64,000 bases of DNA from Burkholderiaceae bacterium (lineage in GTDB: Bacteria; Pseudomonadota; Gammaproteobacteria; Burkholderiales; Burkholderiaceae_E). The notes under the pieces are model-generated. The model saw only the letters and a list, made by a program, of their open reading frames with translations, was not told the origin of the DNA and made no database searches. Position 1 is the stretch's first letter. Each line of letters opens with the position of its first letter. The position numbers and the translations under genes are program-made. This document shows, piece after piece, positions 18,037 to 25,506 of this stretch. The stretch covers positions 3,592,484-3,656,483 of the forward strand of contig JAOSJU010000001.1 of the NCBI GenBank assembly GCA_027493945.1. Direction: 5' to 3'.

Positions 18037-19206
18037 TCAGTTCTTGACCAGCGTCCAGTTGCCGTTGCGCACTTCGAGCATGCGGAAGGCGCTGAGGTCG
18101 AGACCCATGTGGTCGGTGGGCGACATGTTGAACTGCCCGCCCGTGCCCATCAGGCCCTTGGTCTTCTCGATCTCGTCGCGCACCTTGGCCTTGTCGGTGC
18201 CGCCGGCGCGCTTGACCGCCTCGACCGCGATCATCAGCGCATCGTAGGCGTGGCCGCCGAAGGTGGAGACGTCGGACTTGTAGCGCGCCGTGTAGTCGTG
18301 GGCGTACGCCGTCACGACCGGCTTCTGCGGATCGCTGGCAGGCAGGATGTCGGCCACCAGAAGCGCGGCGGCGGGCAGGCGCACGCCTTCGGCCGCTCCG
18401 CCGGAGAGCCTGACGTACTCCTTGGAGGCCACGCCGTGCGACTGGTAGAACGGCTGCGTGAGGCCGAGCTGGCGATAGTTCTTCGTGACGATCGCCGGAC
18501 CCTGGCCGAAGCCGCAGTTCATCACCGCCTGCACGCCGGGCGTGCCCTTGATCTTGGTGAGCTGCGCGGTCATGTCGGTGTCGGCCGCGCCGTAGCTTTC
18601 GTCGGCGACGATCTCGATGCCGTACTTCGGCGCCACCTTGATGCACTCGTTGCGCAGCGACTTGTCGAAGCCGCCGGCTCCGGTGATCAGCGCGAGCTTG
18701 CTCAGCTTGCGCTCGTTCATGTCGGTGAAGATCTTCTCGCAGGCCATGCGGTCGGTGTGCGGCGTCTTGAACACCCACTTCTTCACCGGCTCGATGATGA
18801 CCACCGCGCCCGCCAGAGAGATGAACGGAATCTGCGCCTGCTCGACCAGCGGCACCGCGGCCATCGTCTCGCCGGTGCTCGTGCCGCCGATGATGAAGTC
18901 GACCTTGTCCTGCTCGATCAGCCGCTTGGTGAAGGTGCGCGCCTTCTCGGCGTCGCCGGCGGAGTCATAGGAGACCAGCTGCAGCTTGCGCCCGAGCACG
19001 CCGCCGGCCGCGTTGATGCGCTCGACGTACATGTCGAGCGTCTTCTGCTCGGGGTCGCCGAGGAAGGAGGCGGGCCCGGTCACCGCAAGGAACGCCCCGA
19101 TTTTGATAGGCTCCTGTGCCGCGGCCGTTCCGGTTCCGATCAGCGCGGCGGCGGCGAAGGTGCCGGCCGGGCGGATCGCGCTTCGGGCACTTGCAACGAA
19201 ATTCAT
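18037..19206 (-). CDS. livK: Periplasmic substrate-binding protein of Liv-type ABC transporter
   Basis: This 389-residue type-I periplasmic binding protein has a signal peptide ending TAAAQEPIKIG (cleavage near residue 30). The mature part reads IGAFLAVTGPASFLGDPEQK, then FIIGGTSTGETMAAVPLVEQ and GVASKEYVRLSGGAAEGVRL. It is the first gene of the minus-strand operon and has a good ribosome site (GAGGAGACTC) before ATG 19206. The most likely ligand is an aromatic acid used by the downstream enzymes, by position only. Its divergent neighbour region carries the FNR-type box and palindrome. Confidence 0.88.
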   Translation of the reverse strand: MNFVASARSAIRPAGTFAAAALIGTGTAAAQEPIKIGAFLAVTGPASFLGDPEQKTLDMYVERINAAGGVLGRKLQLVSYDSAGDAEKARTFTKRLIEQDKVDFIIGGTSTGETMAAVPLVEQAQIPFISLAGAVVIIEPVKKWVFKTPHTDRMACEKIFTDMNERKLSKLALITGAGGFDKSLRNECIKVAPKYGIEIVADESYGAADTDMTAQLTKIKGTPGVQAVMNCGFGQGPAIVTKNYRQLGLTQPFYQSHGVASKEYVRLSGGAAEGVRLPAAALLVADILPASDPQKPVVTAYAHDYTARYKSDVSTFGGHAYDALMIAVEAVKRAGGTDKAKVRDEIEKTKGLMGTGGQFNMSPTDHMGLDLSAFRMLEVRNGNWTLVKN

Positions 19207-19402
19207 CCGAGTCTCCTCTTGTTTTCCACGACGACATGGCCGCGATGCGGCCTGCCGGGTTCACCCCGTCGCGCGCTCGACGCGAGACGGGACGCTTGCG
19301 CCATCGGCCGGCTGCCGAAACGGGGCCGACCAACGGTGTCTTCTCGGGGCAATGAACGGCGCGCCTGCAATCACCGCATTTACAGAACGTCCGTTAAGCC
19401 CT

Positions 19403-19418
19403 ATTCTGGTACCGGAAT
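19403..19418. promoter_or_regulatory. Near-perfect 16-bp palindrome over the predicted -10 of the livK operon
   Basis: ATTCTGGTACCGGAAT is a palindrome with a single mismatched pair. Its left end covers the hexamer CAGAAT (minus strand, 19408-19403). That hexamer is exactly where a -10 should be if the FNR-type box at 19431 acts as a class II site. A repressor bound here would block the promoter. The Rrf2 protein encoded at 20024 is the obvious candidate, by proximity only. Confidence 0.45.
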
Positions 19419-19430
19419 GCGGGTATTCAC

Positions 19431-19444
19431 TTGATCTGTATCAG
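19431..19444 (-). promoter_or_regulatory. FNR-type box of the livK-pad-hcr operon
   Basis: TTGAT-CTGT-ATCAG differs from the FNR consensus by one base in one half-site. Centred at 19437.5, a class II arrangement places the minus-strand start near 19396 and the -10 at 19408-19403, which reads CAGAAT (4 of 6). That leaves an untranslated leader of about 190 nt before livK. The GNAT gene on the plus strand starts only 16 bp away, so the box fits the minus-strand operon better. FNR-like AcpR controls anaerobic benzoate genes in Azoarcus, a known parallel. Confidence 0.55.
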
Positions 19445-19459
19445 CCTTTCGGGGTACCG

Positions 19460-20008
19460 ATGACGAGGGTAACCACACGCGCCGGCGCAGGCAACATCCG
19501 GCCACGCCGACGCCCGGCGAGCACCGCGCAGGCCGCGGCCCCCGAGGTTGCCAGCCAGGTCGCCAGCCAGGTCGCGGTTCGCGCGGTGCGCCGCCAGGAT
19601 CTCGACCGGGTGATCGCGATCGACGCGAGCGTAACCGGGGTCGAGAAGCGTGCCTACTGGCTGTCGGTATTGCGCCGTTACGGCGACGGCGAGACACCCG
19701 AGCGGCAGTTCCTGGTGGCCGAGGTCGATGGCCGCGTGGCCGGCTTCATCATCGGCGAGGTGCGCGACTGGGAATTCGGCGCGCCGCCGTGCGGATGGGT
19801 GTTCGCGATCGACGTGGCCCCCGAGTTCCGCCTCGGGGGCATTGCCACGCGCATGCTCGACGCGCTGCGCACGGGCTTCCGCCGCGCGGGAGTGCGCAAG
19901 CTGCGCACCATGCTGGCACGCGACAATACGCTGATCCTCTCGTTCTTTCGCAGCCAGGGGATGATGACCGGGCCTTTCATTCCACTGGAGATGGACCTCG
20001 ATGGCTGA
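19460..20008 (+). CDS. Single-domain GNAT N-acetyltransferase (BadL-like context)
   Basis: This 182-residue protein has a 40-residue basic, Ala-rich N-terminal extension with a small internal duplication (VASQVASQV), then a GNAT domain. The acetyl-CoA site is in IDVAPEFRLGGIATRMLDAL and the C-terminal strand is KLRTMLARDNTLILSFFRSQ. It closely resembles both halves of the tandem GNAT at 1205-2218. GGGG before ATG 19460 serves as ribosome site. It precedes an Rrf2 regulator by 15 bp. In R. palustris the GNAT BadL and the Rrf2 repressor BadM belong to the benzoate locus, so this may be the equivalent pair. Substrate unknown. Confidence 0.8.
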   Translation: MTRVTTRAGAGNIRPRRRPASTAQAAAPEVASQVASQVAVRAVRRQDLDRVIAIDASVTGVEKRAYWLSVLRRYGDGETPERQFLVAEVDGRVAGFIIGEVRDWEFGAPPCGWVFAIDVAPEFRLGGIATRMLDALRTGFRRAGVRKLRTMLARDNTLILSFFRSQGMMTGPFIPLEMDLDG

Positions 20009-20023
20009 CCGCGAGCGTGCCCG

Positions 20024-20581
20024 ATGAGGCTGCAGAAGAACACTTCGCTCGCGCTCTACAGCGTGCTCGAGTTCGCGATCGACCCGACGCGACACATTCC
20101 GGCGGCCGAGATCGCGCAGAAGTACGATGTCTCGCCGCACCACCTGGCGAAAGTGCTTTCGGAGCTCGCGCGCAGCGGCATCGTCGAGTCGGTGCGCGGC
20201 GTCGGCGGCGGCTATCGCTTCGCGGGCAACGCGCGGCGCATTACCCTGATGGACGTGATCCGCCTGTTCGAGGATCTCGCGCCCCCGCCGAACGAGCGGC
20301 GCGATCCGAGCGATTCGACGCCGGTGGGCATGGCGCTGGGCGCGGTGCTCTCGGAGATCGACGAGATCGCCAAGGCCACGCTGAGTTCGATCACGCTGGC
20401 GACCATGCTGCGGCTGATCGAGCGCCAGCAGGGTCGGCCGGTCGGCCCGGCGGCCGTGCCGGTGAATGGCGAGGCCGTGCGAATGGCCGGCGCGGCGGCG
20501 CCGCGCCGCGGCGGCAGCAAGTCGGCTGCGACGCAGCCGGCCGCGCGCGGCCGCGGCCAGGCCGCGCGCGGGAGCCGCTGA
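20024..20581 (+). CDS. Rrf2-family transcriptional regulator without cysteines (BadM-like)
   Basis: This 185-residue protein has an N-terminal winged helix (LALYSVLEFAID, then AEIAQKYDVSPHHLAKVLSE and the wing GVGGGYRFAG), typical of Rrf2 proteins. The usual Fe-S cysteines of IscR and NsrR are absent; the protein contains no cysteine, so it should sense something other than an Fe-S cluster. The C-terminal 40 residues are Arg/Ala-rich and probably disordered. Position beside the aromatic operon suggests a BadM-like repressor of it, and the palindrome at 19403 is a candidate operator. The stop is 8 bp before repeat R2. Confidence 0.82.
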   Translation: MRLQKNTSLALYSVLEFAIDPTRHIPAAEIAQKYDVSPHHLAKVLSELARSGIVESVRGVGGGYRFAGNARRITLMDVIRLFEDLAPPPNERRDPSDSTPVGMALGAVLSEIDEIAKATLSSITLATMLRLIERQQGRPVGPAAVPVNGEAVRMAGAAAPRRGGSKSAATQPAARGRGQAARGSR

Positions 20582-20589
20582 ACCGGCCG

Positions 20590-20857
20590 AGGGCCTGTTC
20601 ACACTACGATCGTCCCCGCGTGAGTCCGAAAAAAGCGCGCAATCAAGGCGCAAAGCGCAGCCGTGGCGGGGCCACGGCGAGCATTTGCAACGCCGAGTGC
20701 GCGTTTTTTTTCGCACTCACCCTCCGGGCCGGGGCCTGCCGAGCCGCCACACTTCGTTGCCGCCTCCTTGCGTGGCACCGCCACGCGCGTCGCCGGCGCC
20801 TCGTTTGGCGGCCCGGCAGGCCCCGGCGCGGGGACGATCGTAGTGTGAACAGGCCCT
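20590..20857. repeat. Composite nested-hairpin repeat, copy R2 (268 bp, two cores head to head)
   Basis: The ends are a perfect 31-bp inverted repeat (AGGGCCTGTTCACACTACGA... and its complement). Inside lie two cores in opposite orientation. R2a at 20644-20692 has GCGCAAAGCGCA, the palindrome GCCGTGGCGGGGCCACGGC and GCATTTGCAACG. R2b at 20755-20803, on the minus strand, has stem GCGTGGC-ACC-GCCACGC. R2a is wrapped by its own arms with A6/T8 tracts; R2b is wrapped by CCGGGGCCTGCCG arms. The element fills the convergent gap between the Rrf2 gene and thyA, and its right end overlaps the thyA stop. It could also act as a two-way terminator. Confidence 0.85.
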
Positions 20858-21650
20858 ACACCGCGACCGGCGCCGCGATGTGCGGGTGCGCCTCGTAGCC
20901 GACGATGCGGATGTCGTCGTATTCGTAGCCGTCGATCGACGCCGGCCTGCGCGCGAATTCGAGCCGCGGCAGCGGCAGAGGCTCGCGCGCGAGCTGCAGC
21001 CGCGCCTGGTCGAGGTGGTTGCTGTAGAGGTGCACGTCGCCGCCGGTCCAGACGAACTCGCCGGGCTCGAGGTCGCACTGGTGCGCGAGCATCGCCAGCA
21101 GCAGCGCGTAGCTGGCGATGTTGAACGGCACGCCGAGGAAGACATCGCACGAGCGCTGGTACAGCTGCAGGTGCAGCCGGCCGCCGATCACCGCGGTCTG
21201 GAACAGGCAGTGGCAGGGCGCGAGCTTCATCGCCGGCAGGTCGCCCACGTTCCAGGCGCTGACGATCTGCCGCCGCGACCACGGGTCGTGCCTGATCTGG
21301 CGCACGAGCTCGGCGATCTGGTCGACGTGACGGCCGTCGGCGGTGGCCCAATCGCGCCACTGCTTGCCATAGACCGGCCCGAGGTCGCCGTTGGCGTCGG
21401 CCCATTCGTCCCATATGCCGACGCGGTTCTCGCGCAGGTAGCGGATGTTGGTGTCGCCCTTCAGGAACCACAGCAGTTCGTGGACGATCGAGCGCAGGTG
21501 CAGCTTCTTCGTGGTGACCATCGGGAAGCCGTCGGCCAGGTCGAAGCGCATCTGGTGGCCGAAGACGGCGCGCGTGCCGGTGCCGGTGCGGTCGGGCCGA
21601 TCGACGCCTTCGCGAAGGATGCGTTCGAGGAGATCGAGGTATTGCCTCAT
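20856..21650 (-). CDS. thyA: Thymidylate synthase
   Basis: This 264-residue protein has the length of E. coli ThyA. It shows [19 protein letters not shown], the active-site segment [12 protein letters not shown], then [21 protein letters not shown] and [12 protein letters not shown]. It makes dTMP from dUMP and methylene-tetrahydrofolate. It starts 40 bp after the gspC stop on the same strand and may be read from the gspC promoter. Its TAG stop lies at the edge of repeat R2. No dihydrofolate reductase gene follows. Confidence 0.97.
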   Translation of the reverse strand: MRQYLDLLERILREGVDRPDRTGTGTRAVFGHQMRFDLADGFPMVTTKKLHLRSIVHELLWFLKGDTNIRYLRENRVGIWDEWADANGDLGPVYGKQWRDWATADGRHVDQIAELVRQIRHDPWSRRQIVSAWNVGDLPAMKLAPCHCLFQTAVIGGRLHLQLYQRSCDVFLGVPFNIASYALLLAMLAHQCDLEPGEFVWTGGDVHLYSNHLDQARLQLAREPLPLPRLEFARRPASIDGYEYDDIRIVGYEAHPHIAAPVAV

Positions 21651-21690
21651 CGTGCTCTGCGGGTCGGATTCGCCGGGGCCGTGCGCCGGC

Positions 21691-22434
21691 CTATTGCTCG
21701 TCGGATGTCGTAGCCGGCTGCGGCGCCGGCGGGGCTTGCGGCGTTGCGGCCGGCGCAGCCGCCGGCGCTCCCGGTTCGGCAGGCTGCGCTTGCGCTGCCG
21801 ATGGCGCGGCCGCGGCGGGTCCAGGGGTTCGAAGGTCGAGCGGGCCCGGCGCCGGTTGCGGCGAAGGCGCGGCGCCGGTTGCGGGCGGCAGTGCGGGCGC
21901 CGGCGGGGGCGGCGCGGCGTGCACCGGCGGGGCCGCGGTGGCGCTCGCGGGCTCGCCGGCGCGCGCCGGGCCCGCCCAGAGCGTGGCGACCGAGGGCCGC
22001 TGCGGCGCGGGCAGTTCGATCCGCGCGCCGTTGCGCTCGATGACGACGGCGCCCGGGCGCACCTCGACCAGCTTCGTGTCGGCGCTCACCGCGTCGCCCA
22101 CCATGAACGCGCGCGGCGGCTTGCCGTCGACCGCGAGCACCGCGCTGCCGCGCAACTCGCTGGCGGCGACGCCGAGCACCTGGATGTTCGAGGGGCGTGC
22201 GACGGATGCCTGCGCGCCGCCGCTTCCGCCCGGCAGGCCGAACAGCCGGGCCGCCGAAGCCAGATCGGGCGCGTCGCCCCGATCGCCCAGCGAGCCGGCC
22301 GGCGCGATCGGCACCGCCGGGGCGAGCAGCTGCAGCGCCCAGTAGGCGATCGTCGCGCACAGCAGCGCGAACATCGCGAGCGAGGCCGCAGTCGGGGTGA
22401 AGCGACGCGCGCCAGCAGATCGTTTGAAGCGCAT
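21691..22434 (-). CDS. gspC: Type II secretion protein C (inner-membrane HR-domain protein)
   Basis: This 247-residue protein has an N-terminal TM helix ([18 protein letters not shown], about 20-37), then a homology region ([47 protein letters not shown], about 84-145). The remaining 100 residues are Pro/Ala-rich without a recognisable PDZ domain. GspC links the inner-membrane platform to the GspD secretin through its HR domain. It is transcribed away from gspG across a 72-bp gap that must hold both promoters. The missing PDZ is found in a subset of GspC proteins. Confidence 0.8.
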   Translation of the reverse strand: MRFKRSAGARRFTPTAASLAMFALLCATIAYWALQLLAPAVPIAPAGSLGDRGDAPDLASAARLFGLPGGSGGAQASVARPSNIQVLGVAASELRGSAVLAVDGKPPRAFMVGDAVSADTKLVEVRPGAVVIERNGARIELPAPQRPSVATLWAGPARAGEPASATAAPPVHAAPPPPAPALPPATGAAPSPQPAPGPLDLRTPGPAAAAPSAAQAQPAEPGAPAAAPAATPQAPPAPQPATTSDEQ

Positions 22435-22506
22435 CCTGGGGTGGGGAGGGTGCCGGAATCCGCTGGTATCATAGCCCGAGTCGCCATGGCACTTTCAGGA
22501 GCATCG

Positions 22507-22960
22507 ATGCACGGTCCTACGGCCCAGCGGGGGCCGCATGCGCGCCAGCGCGGCTTCACACTGATCGAGATCATGGTGGTCATCGTGATTCTCGGCGTGC
22601 TGGCCGCGATCGCGGTGCCGCGCATCATGAGCAAACCGGACGAGGCGCGCGTGAAGGCGGCGCAGACCGAGATCGCGCAGATCCTGCAGGCGCTCGACCT
22701 GTACCGGCTCGACAACCAGCGCTACCCGACCACCGACCAGGGGCTGGCCGCGCTCGCCCAGCGCCCGTCCGTCGAGCCGCTGCCGCCCAACTGGAAGGCC
22801 TACCTGAAGCAGCCCCCGGTCGATCCCCTGGGGCAAGCCCTACCAGTACCTGAACCCGGGCGTGCGCGGCGAGATCGACGTCTTCAGCCTGGGCGCCGAC
22901 GGCCAGCCCGGCGGCGAAGGCGTATCCGCCGACATCGGCAACTGGTCGCTGAATCGGTAG
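22507..22960 (+). CDS. gspG: Major pseudopilin GspG, broken by a one-base frameshift
   Basis: The prepilin leader ends ARQRG, followed by FTLIEIMVVIVILGVLAAIA, with Glu5 after the cleavage site. The body PKPDEARVKAAQTEI-like helix and DNQRYPTTDQGL are typical of GspG. An extra C in the CCCC run at 22825-22828 breaks the frame. Removing it gives VDPWGKPYQYLNPGVRGEID and a stop at 22958-22960 after SADIGNWSLNR, for about 150 residues. ATG 22507 has CAGGAGC eight bases upstream and is preferred over ATG 22486. It is the main subunit of the pseudopilus. The frameshift is likely a sequencing error. Confidence 0.9.
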
Positions 22961-23010
22961 CCGGGCGCCGCCGGCGGCGCCCGGACCACACCCGCAACGA
23001 GGTGCAGCAC

Positions 23011-23478
23011 GTGAACGGCCCGGCCTTCGGTGCCCGGCCGCGTCAGGCCGGCTTCACGCTGCTCGAACTGCTGGTGGCGATGGTGATCGCCGGCGTGCTG
23101 ATCGGCATCGCGTCGCTGTCGATCGGTGGCTTCGATCGCGGCCTGCGCTTCGAGGCCGAGCGGCTCGCGCAGCTGCTGGTGCTCGCGCGCGAGGAGGCGC
23201 AGATACGCGGTGCGCCGATCCGCTTCGACGCCGACGACGAGCGCTACGGTTTCTTCGTCTGGCGCGAACGGCGCTGGCAGCCGCTGCTCGACGATCGCGA
23301 CCTGCGTGAACGCAGCTGGGACGAACCCACGCGTCTGCGCGTGGAGCGTGCCGATGGCAGGCGCGAGATCGAGTTCGGCCGCGATCAGGTCGACACGCCG
23401 TTCGTGCTGCACCTCGGGCGCCGCGACGCGCGCGTGTCGATCGTCGCCAACGGCCTGGGCGCCTTCGAGGTGCGCTGA
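23011..23478 (+). CDS. gspH: Minor pseudopilin GspH
   Basis: This protein of about 155 residues has the prepilin signal RPRQAG/FTLLELLVAMVIAGVLIG, then the GspH region with RFEAERLAQLLVLAREEAQI and a beta-rich C-terminus ending LGAFEVR. The start is GTG 23011 with GAGG upstream; GTG 23002 is in the same frame. The stop overlaps the gspI ATG. Minor pseudopilins H-I-J-K form the tip of the pseudopilus. Confidence 0.85.
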   Translation: MNGPAFGARPRQAGFTLLELLVAMVIAGVLIGIASLSIGGFDRGLRFEAERLAQLLVLAREEAQIRGAPIRFDADDERYGFFVWRERRWQPLLDDRDLRERSWDEPTRLRVERADGRREIEFGRDQVDTPFVLHLGRRDARVSIVANGLGAFEVR

Positions 23479-23840
23479 TGCGCAGCCGCGGCTTCACGCT
23501 GATCGAGGTGCTGGTCGCGATGACGATCGCGGCGGTCGCGCTGATGGCCGCGATCCGGGCGACGGCCTCGCTCGCGGTGAACAGCGCCGACCTGCGCAGC
23601 CGCACGCTGGCGCAGTGGAGCGCCGAGAATCGGCTGGCGCAGATCCGCATCGCACACGAATGGCCGAATCTCGGCCGTCGCCAGTACGACTGCAGCCAGG
23701 CGAACGTGGCGCTGCTGTGCCGCGAAGACGTGATCCAGACGCCGAATCCGTTGTTCCGCCGCGTCGAGGTCAGCGTGTTCGGCGAGGACGGCGCCTTCCG
23801 GCTGGCGCGGCTGGTTGGCTTCTCGACGAGGCTGCCGTGA
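23478..23840 (+). CDS. gspI: Minor pseudopilin GspI
   Basis: This 120-residue protein has the very short prepilin leader MRSRG/FTLIEVLVAMTIAAVALMA. Conserved C-terminal features include WSAENRLAQIR and FRRVEVSVF. Size and position between gspH and gspJ fit. TGATG links it to gspH and GTGA to gspJ, so translation is coupled on both sides. Confidence 0.88.
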   Translation: MRSRGFTLIEVLVAMTIAAVALMAAIRATASLAVNSADLRSRTLAQWSAENRLAQIRIAHEWPNLGRRQYDCSQANVALLCREDVIQTPNPLFRRVEVSVFGEDGAFRLARLVGFSTRLP

Positions 23841-24514
23841 GGGCGCGCGAACGAGCCGGTCGGCGCGCGCTACGCGGCTTTACGCTGCTCGAACTTCTGG
23901 TGGCGGTGGCGCTGTTGTCGGTGCTGGCGGTGCTCACCTGGCGCGGCATGGATTCGGTGCTGCGCGGGCGCGACCGGATCGTGTCGGCTTCCGACGAGCT
24001 GCGCTCGCTCACCGTGGCGATGGCGCAGATCGAGGAAGACCTGCGGCGCTCCTGGCCGATCCGCCTGCTCGGCCTTCCGGAGCCTTCGATCTCGTTCTCG
24101 ATGCCCACCGACCGCGAACCGTCTTCGCTCGCGCTGCTGCGCGAGACGCGCGGCTCCGACGCGGTGCAGGTGCAGCGGGTGATCTACCGGCTGCGCGACG
24201 GCGTGTTCGAGCGCGGCTTCAGCACCTGGGCCGCACCGTCGCCGGACGGTACACAGCAGGTGCCGGCCACGCCGTTCACCTGGCAGCCGATCCTGCGCGA
24301 GGTGCAGGTGGTGGAGTTTCGCGGCTGGCTCGACGGCCGCGGGTGGCTGCCGGCCGCTTCGCTCGCGCCGTTGCTGGCGGCCGCCGCGCAGGCGCCGGCC
24401 ATTCCGGCTGCCGTGGCCGGCGCGGGCAGGCCGATGCCGCAGGTCACCGGCGTCGAGGTGGTGCTGACGAGCCGCGGCGAGCGCATCGCGCGCGTCTTCG
24501 CGGTGGCCGATTGA
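23837..24514 (+). CDS. gspJ: Minor pseudopilin GspJ
   Basis: This 225-residue protein has the prepilin signal RRALRG/FTLLELLVAVALLSVLAV followed by LTWRGMDSVLRGRD, a GspJ hallmark. The rest is beta-rich with DLRRSWPIRL and VTGVEVVLTSRGERI. GTG 23837 overlaps the gspI stop. Its role is in the pseudopilus tip with GspI and GspK. Confidence 0.87.
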   Translation: MRARERAGRRALRGFTLLELLVAVALLSVLAVLTWRGMDSVLRGRDRIVSASDELRSLTVAMAQIEEDLRRSWPIRLLGLPEPSISFSMPTDREPSSLALLRETRGSDAVQVQRVIYRLRDGVFERGFSTWAAPSPDGTQQVPATPFTWQPILREVQVVEFRGWLDGRGWLPAASLAPLLAAAAQAPAIPAAVAGAGRPMPQVTGVEVVLTSRGERIARVFAVAD

Positions 24515-24516
24515 GC

Positions 24517-25506
24517 ATGCGCGCGCGCGCCGCGCACTGTGGGCGGGTCGCCGCGCAGGCGGGCGTCGCGATCATCAGCGTGCTGCTGGTGATCACGCTC
24601 GCCACGCTGATCGTGAGCGGCCTGTTCTGGCGCGAGCACGTCACCGTGCGTTCGGTGGAGAACCGGCTGGCGCTCGCTCAGATGCGCTGGATCGAGACCG
24701 CGGTGCTCGACTGGGCGTCGGTGGTGCTGCGCGTCGATCGCAACAGCACCGGCACGGTCGACTACCTGGGCGAATTGTGGGCGACGCCGGTGGCCGAAAC
24801 CGTTCTCGACGAGACTGTGACCGGAGGCGCCCGGATCAGCGACGAAGGCAGCAAGGCGCGGCTGACGGGCCAGATGTTCGACGCCCAGGCGCGGATGAAC
24901 CTGAACAACCTGGTGATCGGCGGGCTGCCGTCGGCGGTGCATCGCGAGGCGTTCGAGCGCCTGCTGGCGATCGTCGGGCGCCCGGAGAGCCTGGCGGGCG
25001 TGCTGCAGGCGCGGCTGCAGCACGCCTATCCGCCGCTGGTGCAGGGGCGCAGGGCGCCGGCGTCGGCGCTGCCGCTGCTCAAGCTCGCCGACCTGCGCAG
25101 CGTGCCCGGCTTCGACGAGACCACCATCGCGGCGCTCGAGCCGTTCGTCATCTTCCTGCCCAAGCGTGTGCGGCTGGGCACCGGCGAGATCGTCACCGAG
25201 GGCTCGAAGGTCAACGTCAACACCGCTCCGCCGGAGGTGCTGGCCGCGGAGATCGGCGAGATCGACCTGCAGTCGGCGCGGCGTTTCGTCGAGGGCGTGC
25301 GCCAGCGCACCTTCTTCGCGAGCCTCGACGTGGCGCGCTCGCGTTTCGACGGCTCGCCGGTGCTGCCGGCCAACCTGCTGTCCGTCGGCTCGGACTTTTT
25401 CCTGGTGAGGGGGATGGTACGCTTCGGGCGGGTCGAGTCGCAGAGCGAAGCGCTCCTTTACCGCGGCGTCAGCCGCGTGGAACTCATATGGCAGCACAGG
25501 TACTGA
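24517..25506 (+). CDS. gspK: Minor pseudopilin GspK
   Basis: This 329-residue protein has a prepilin-like N-terminus QAG/VAIISVLLVITLATLIVSG. As in other GspK proteins, the position-5 glutamate is replaced. The body contains FDAQARMNLNNLV, the helix-hairpin-helix-like segments LADLRSVPGFDE and KVNVNTAPPEVLAAE, and IYR-like C-terminal strands. It caps the pseudopilus. ATG 24517 lies just after the gspJ stop; the 3' end overlaps gspL by 19 bp. Confidence 0.87.
   Translation: MRARAAHCGRVAAQAGVAIISVLLVITLATLIVSGLFWREHVTVRSVENRLALAQMRWIETAVLDWASVVLRVDRNSTGTVDYLGELWATPVAETVLDETVTGGARISDEGSKARLTGQMFDAQARMNLNNLVIGGLPSAVHREAFERLLAIVGRPESLAGVLQARLQHAYPPLVQGRRAPASALPLLKLADLRSVPGFDETTIAALEPFVIFLPKRVRLGTGEIVTEGSKVNVNTAPPEVLAAEIGEIDLQSARRFVEGVRQRTFFASLDVARSRFDGSPVLPANLLSVGSDFFLVRGMVRFGRVESQSEALLYRGVSRVELIWQHRY

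Noticed and set aside
20701..20716. T8 tract as a simple terminator for the Rrf2 gene
   Set aside because: It lies inside the large repeat R2 and pairs with an A6 tract in the other arm; it may terminate transcription but is better described as part of that element.
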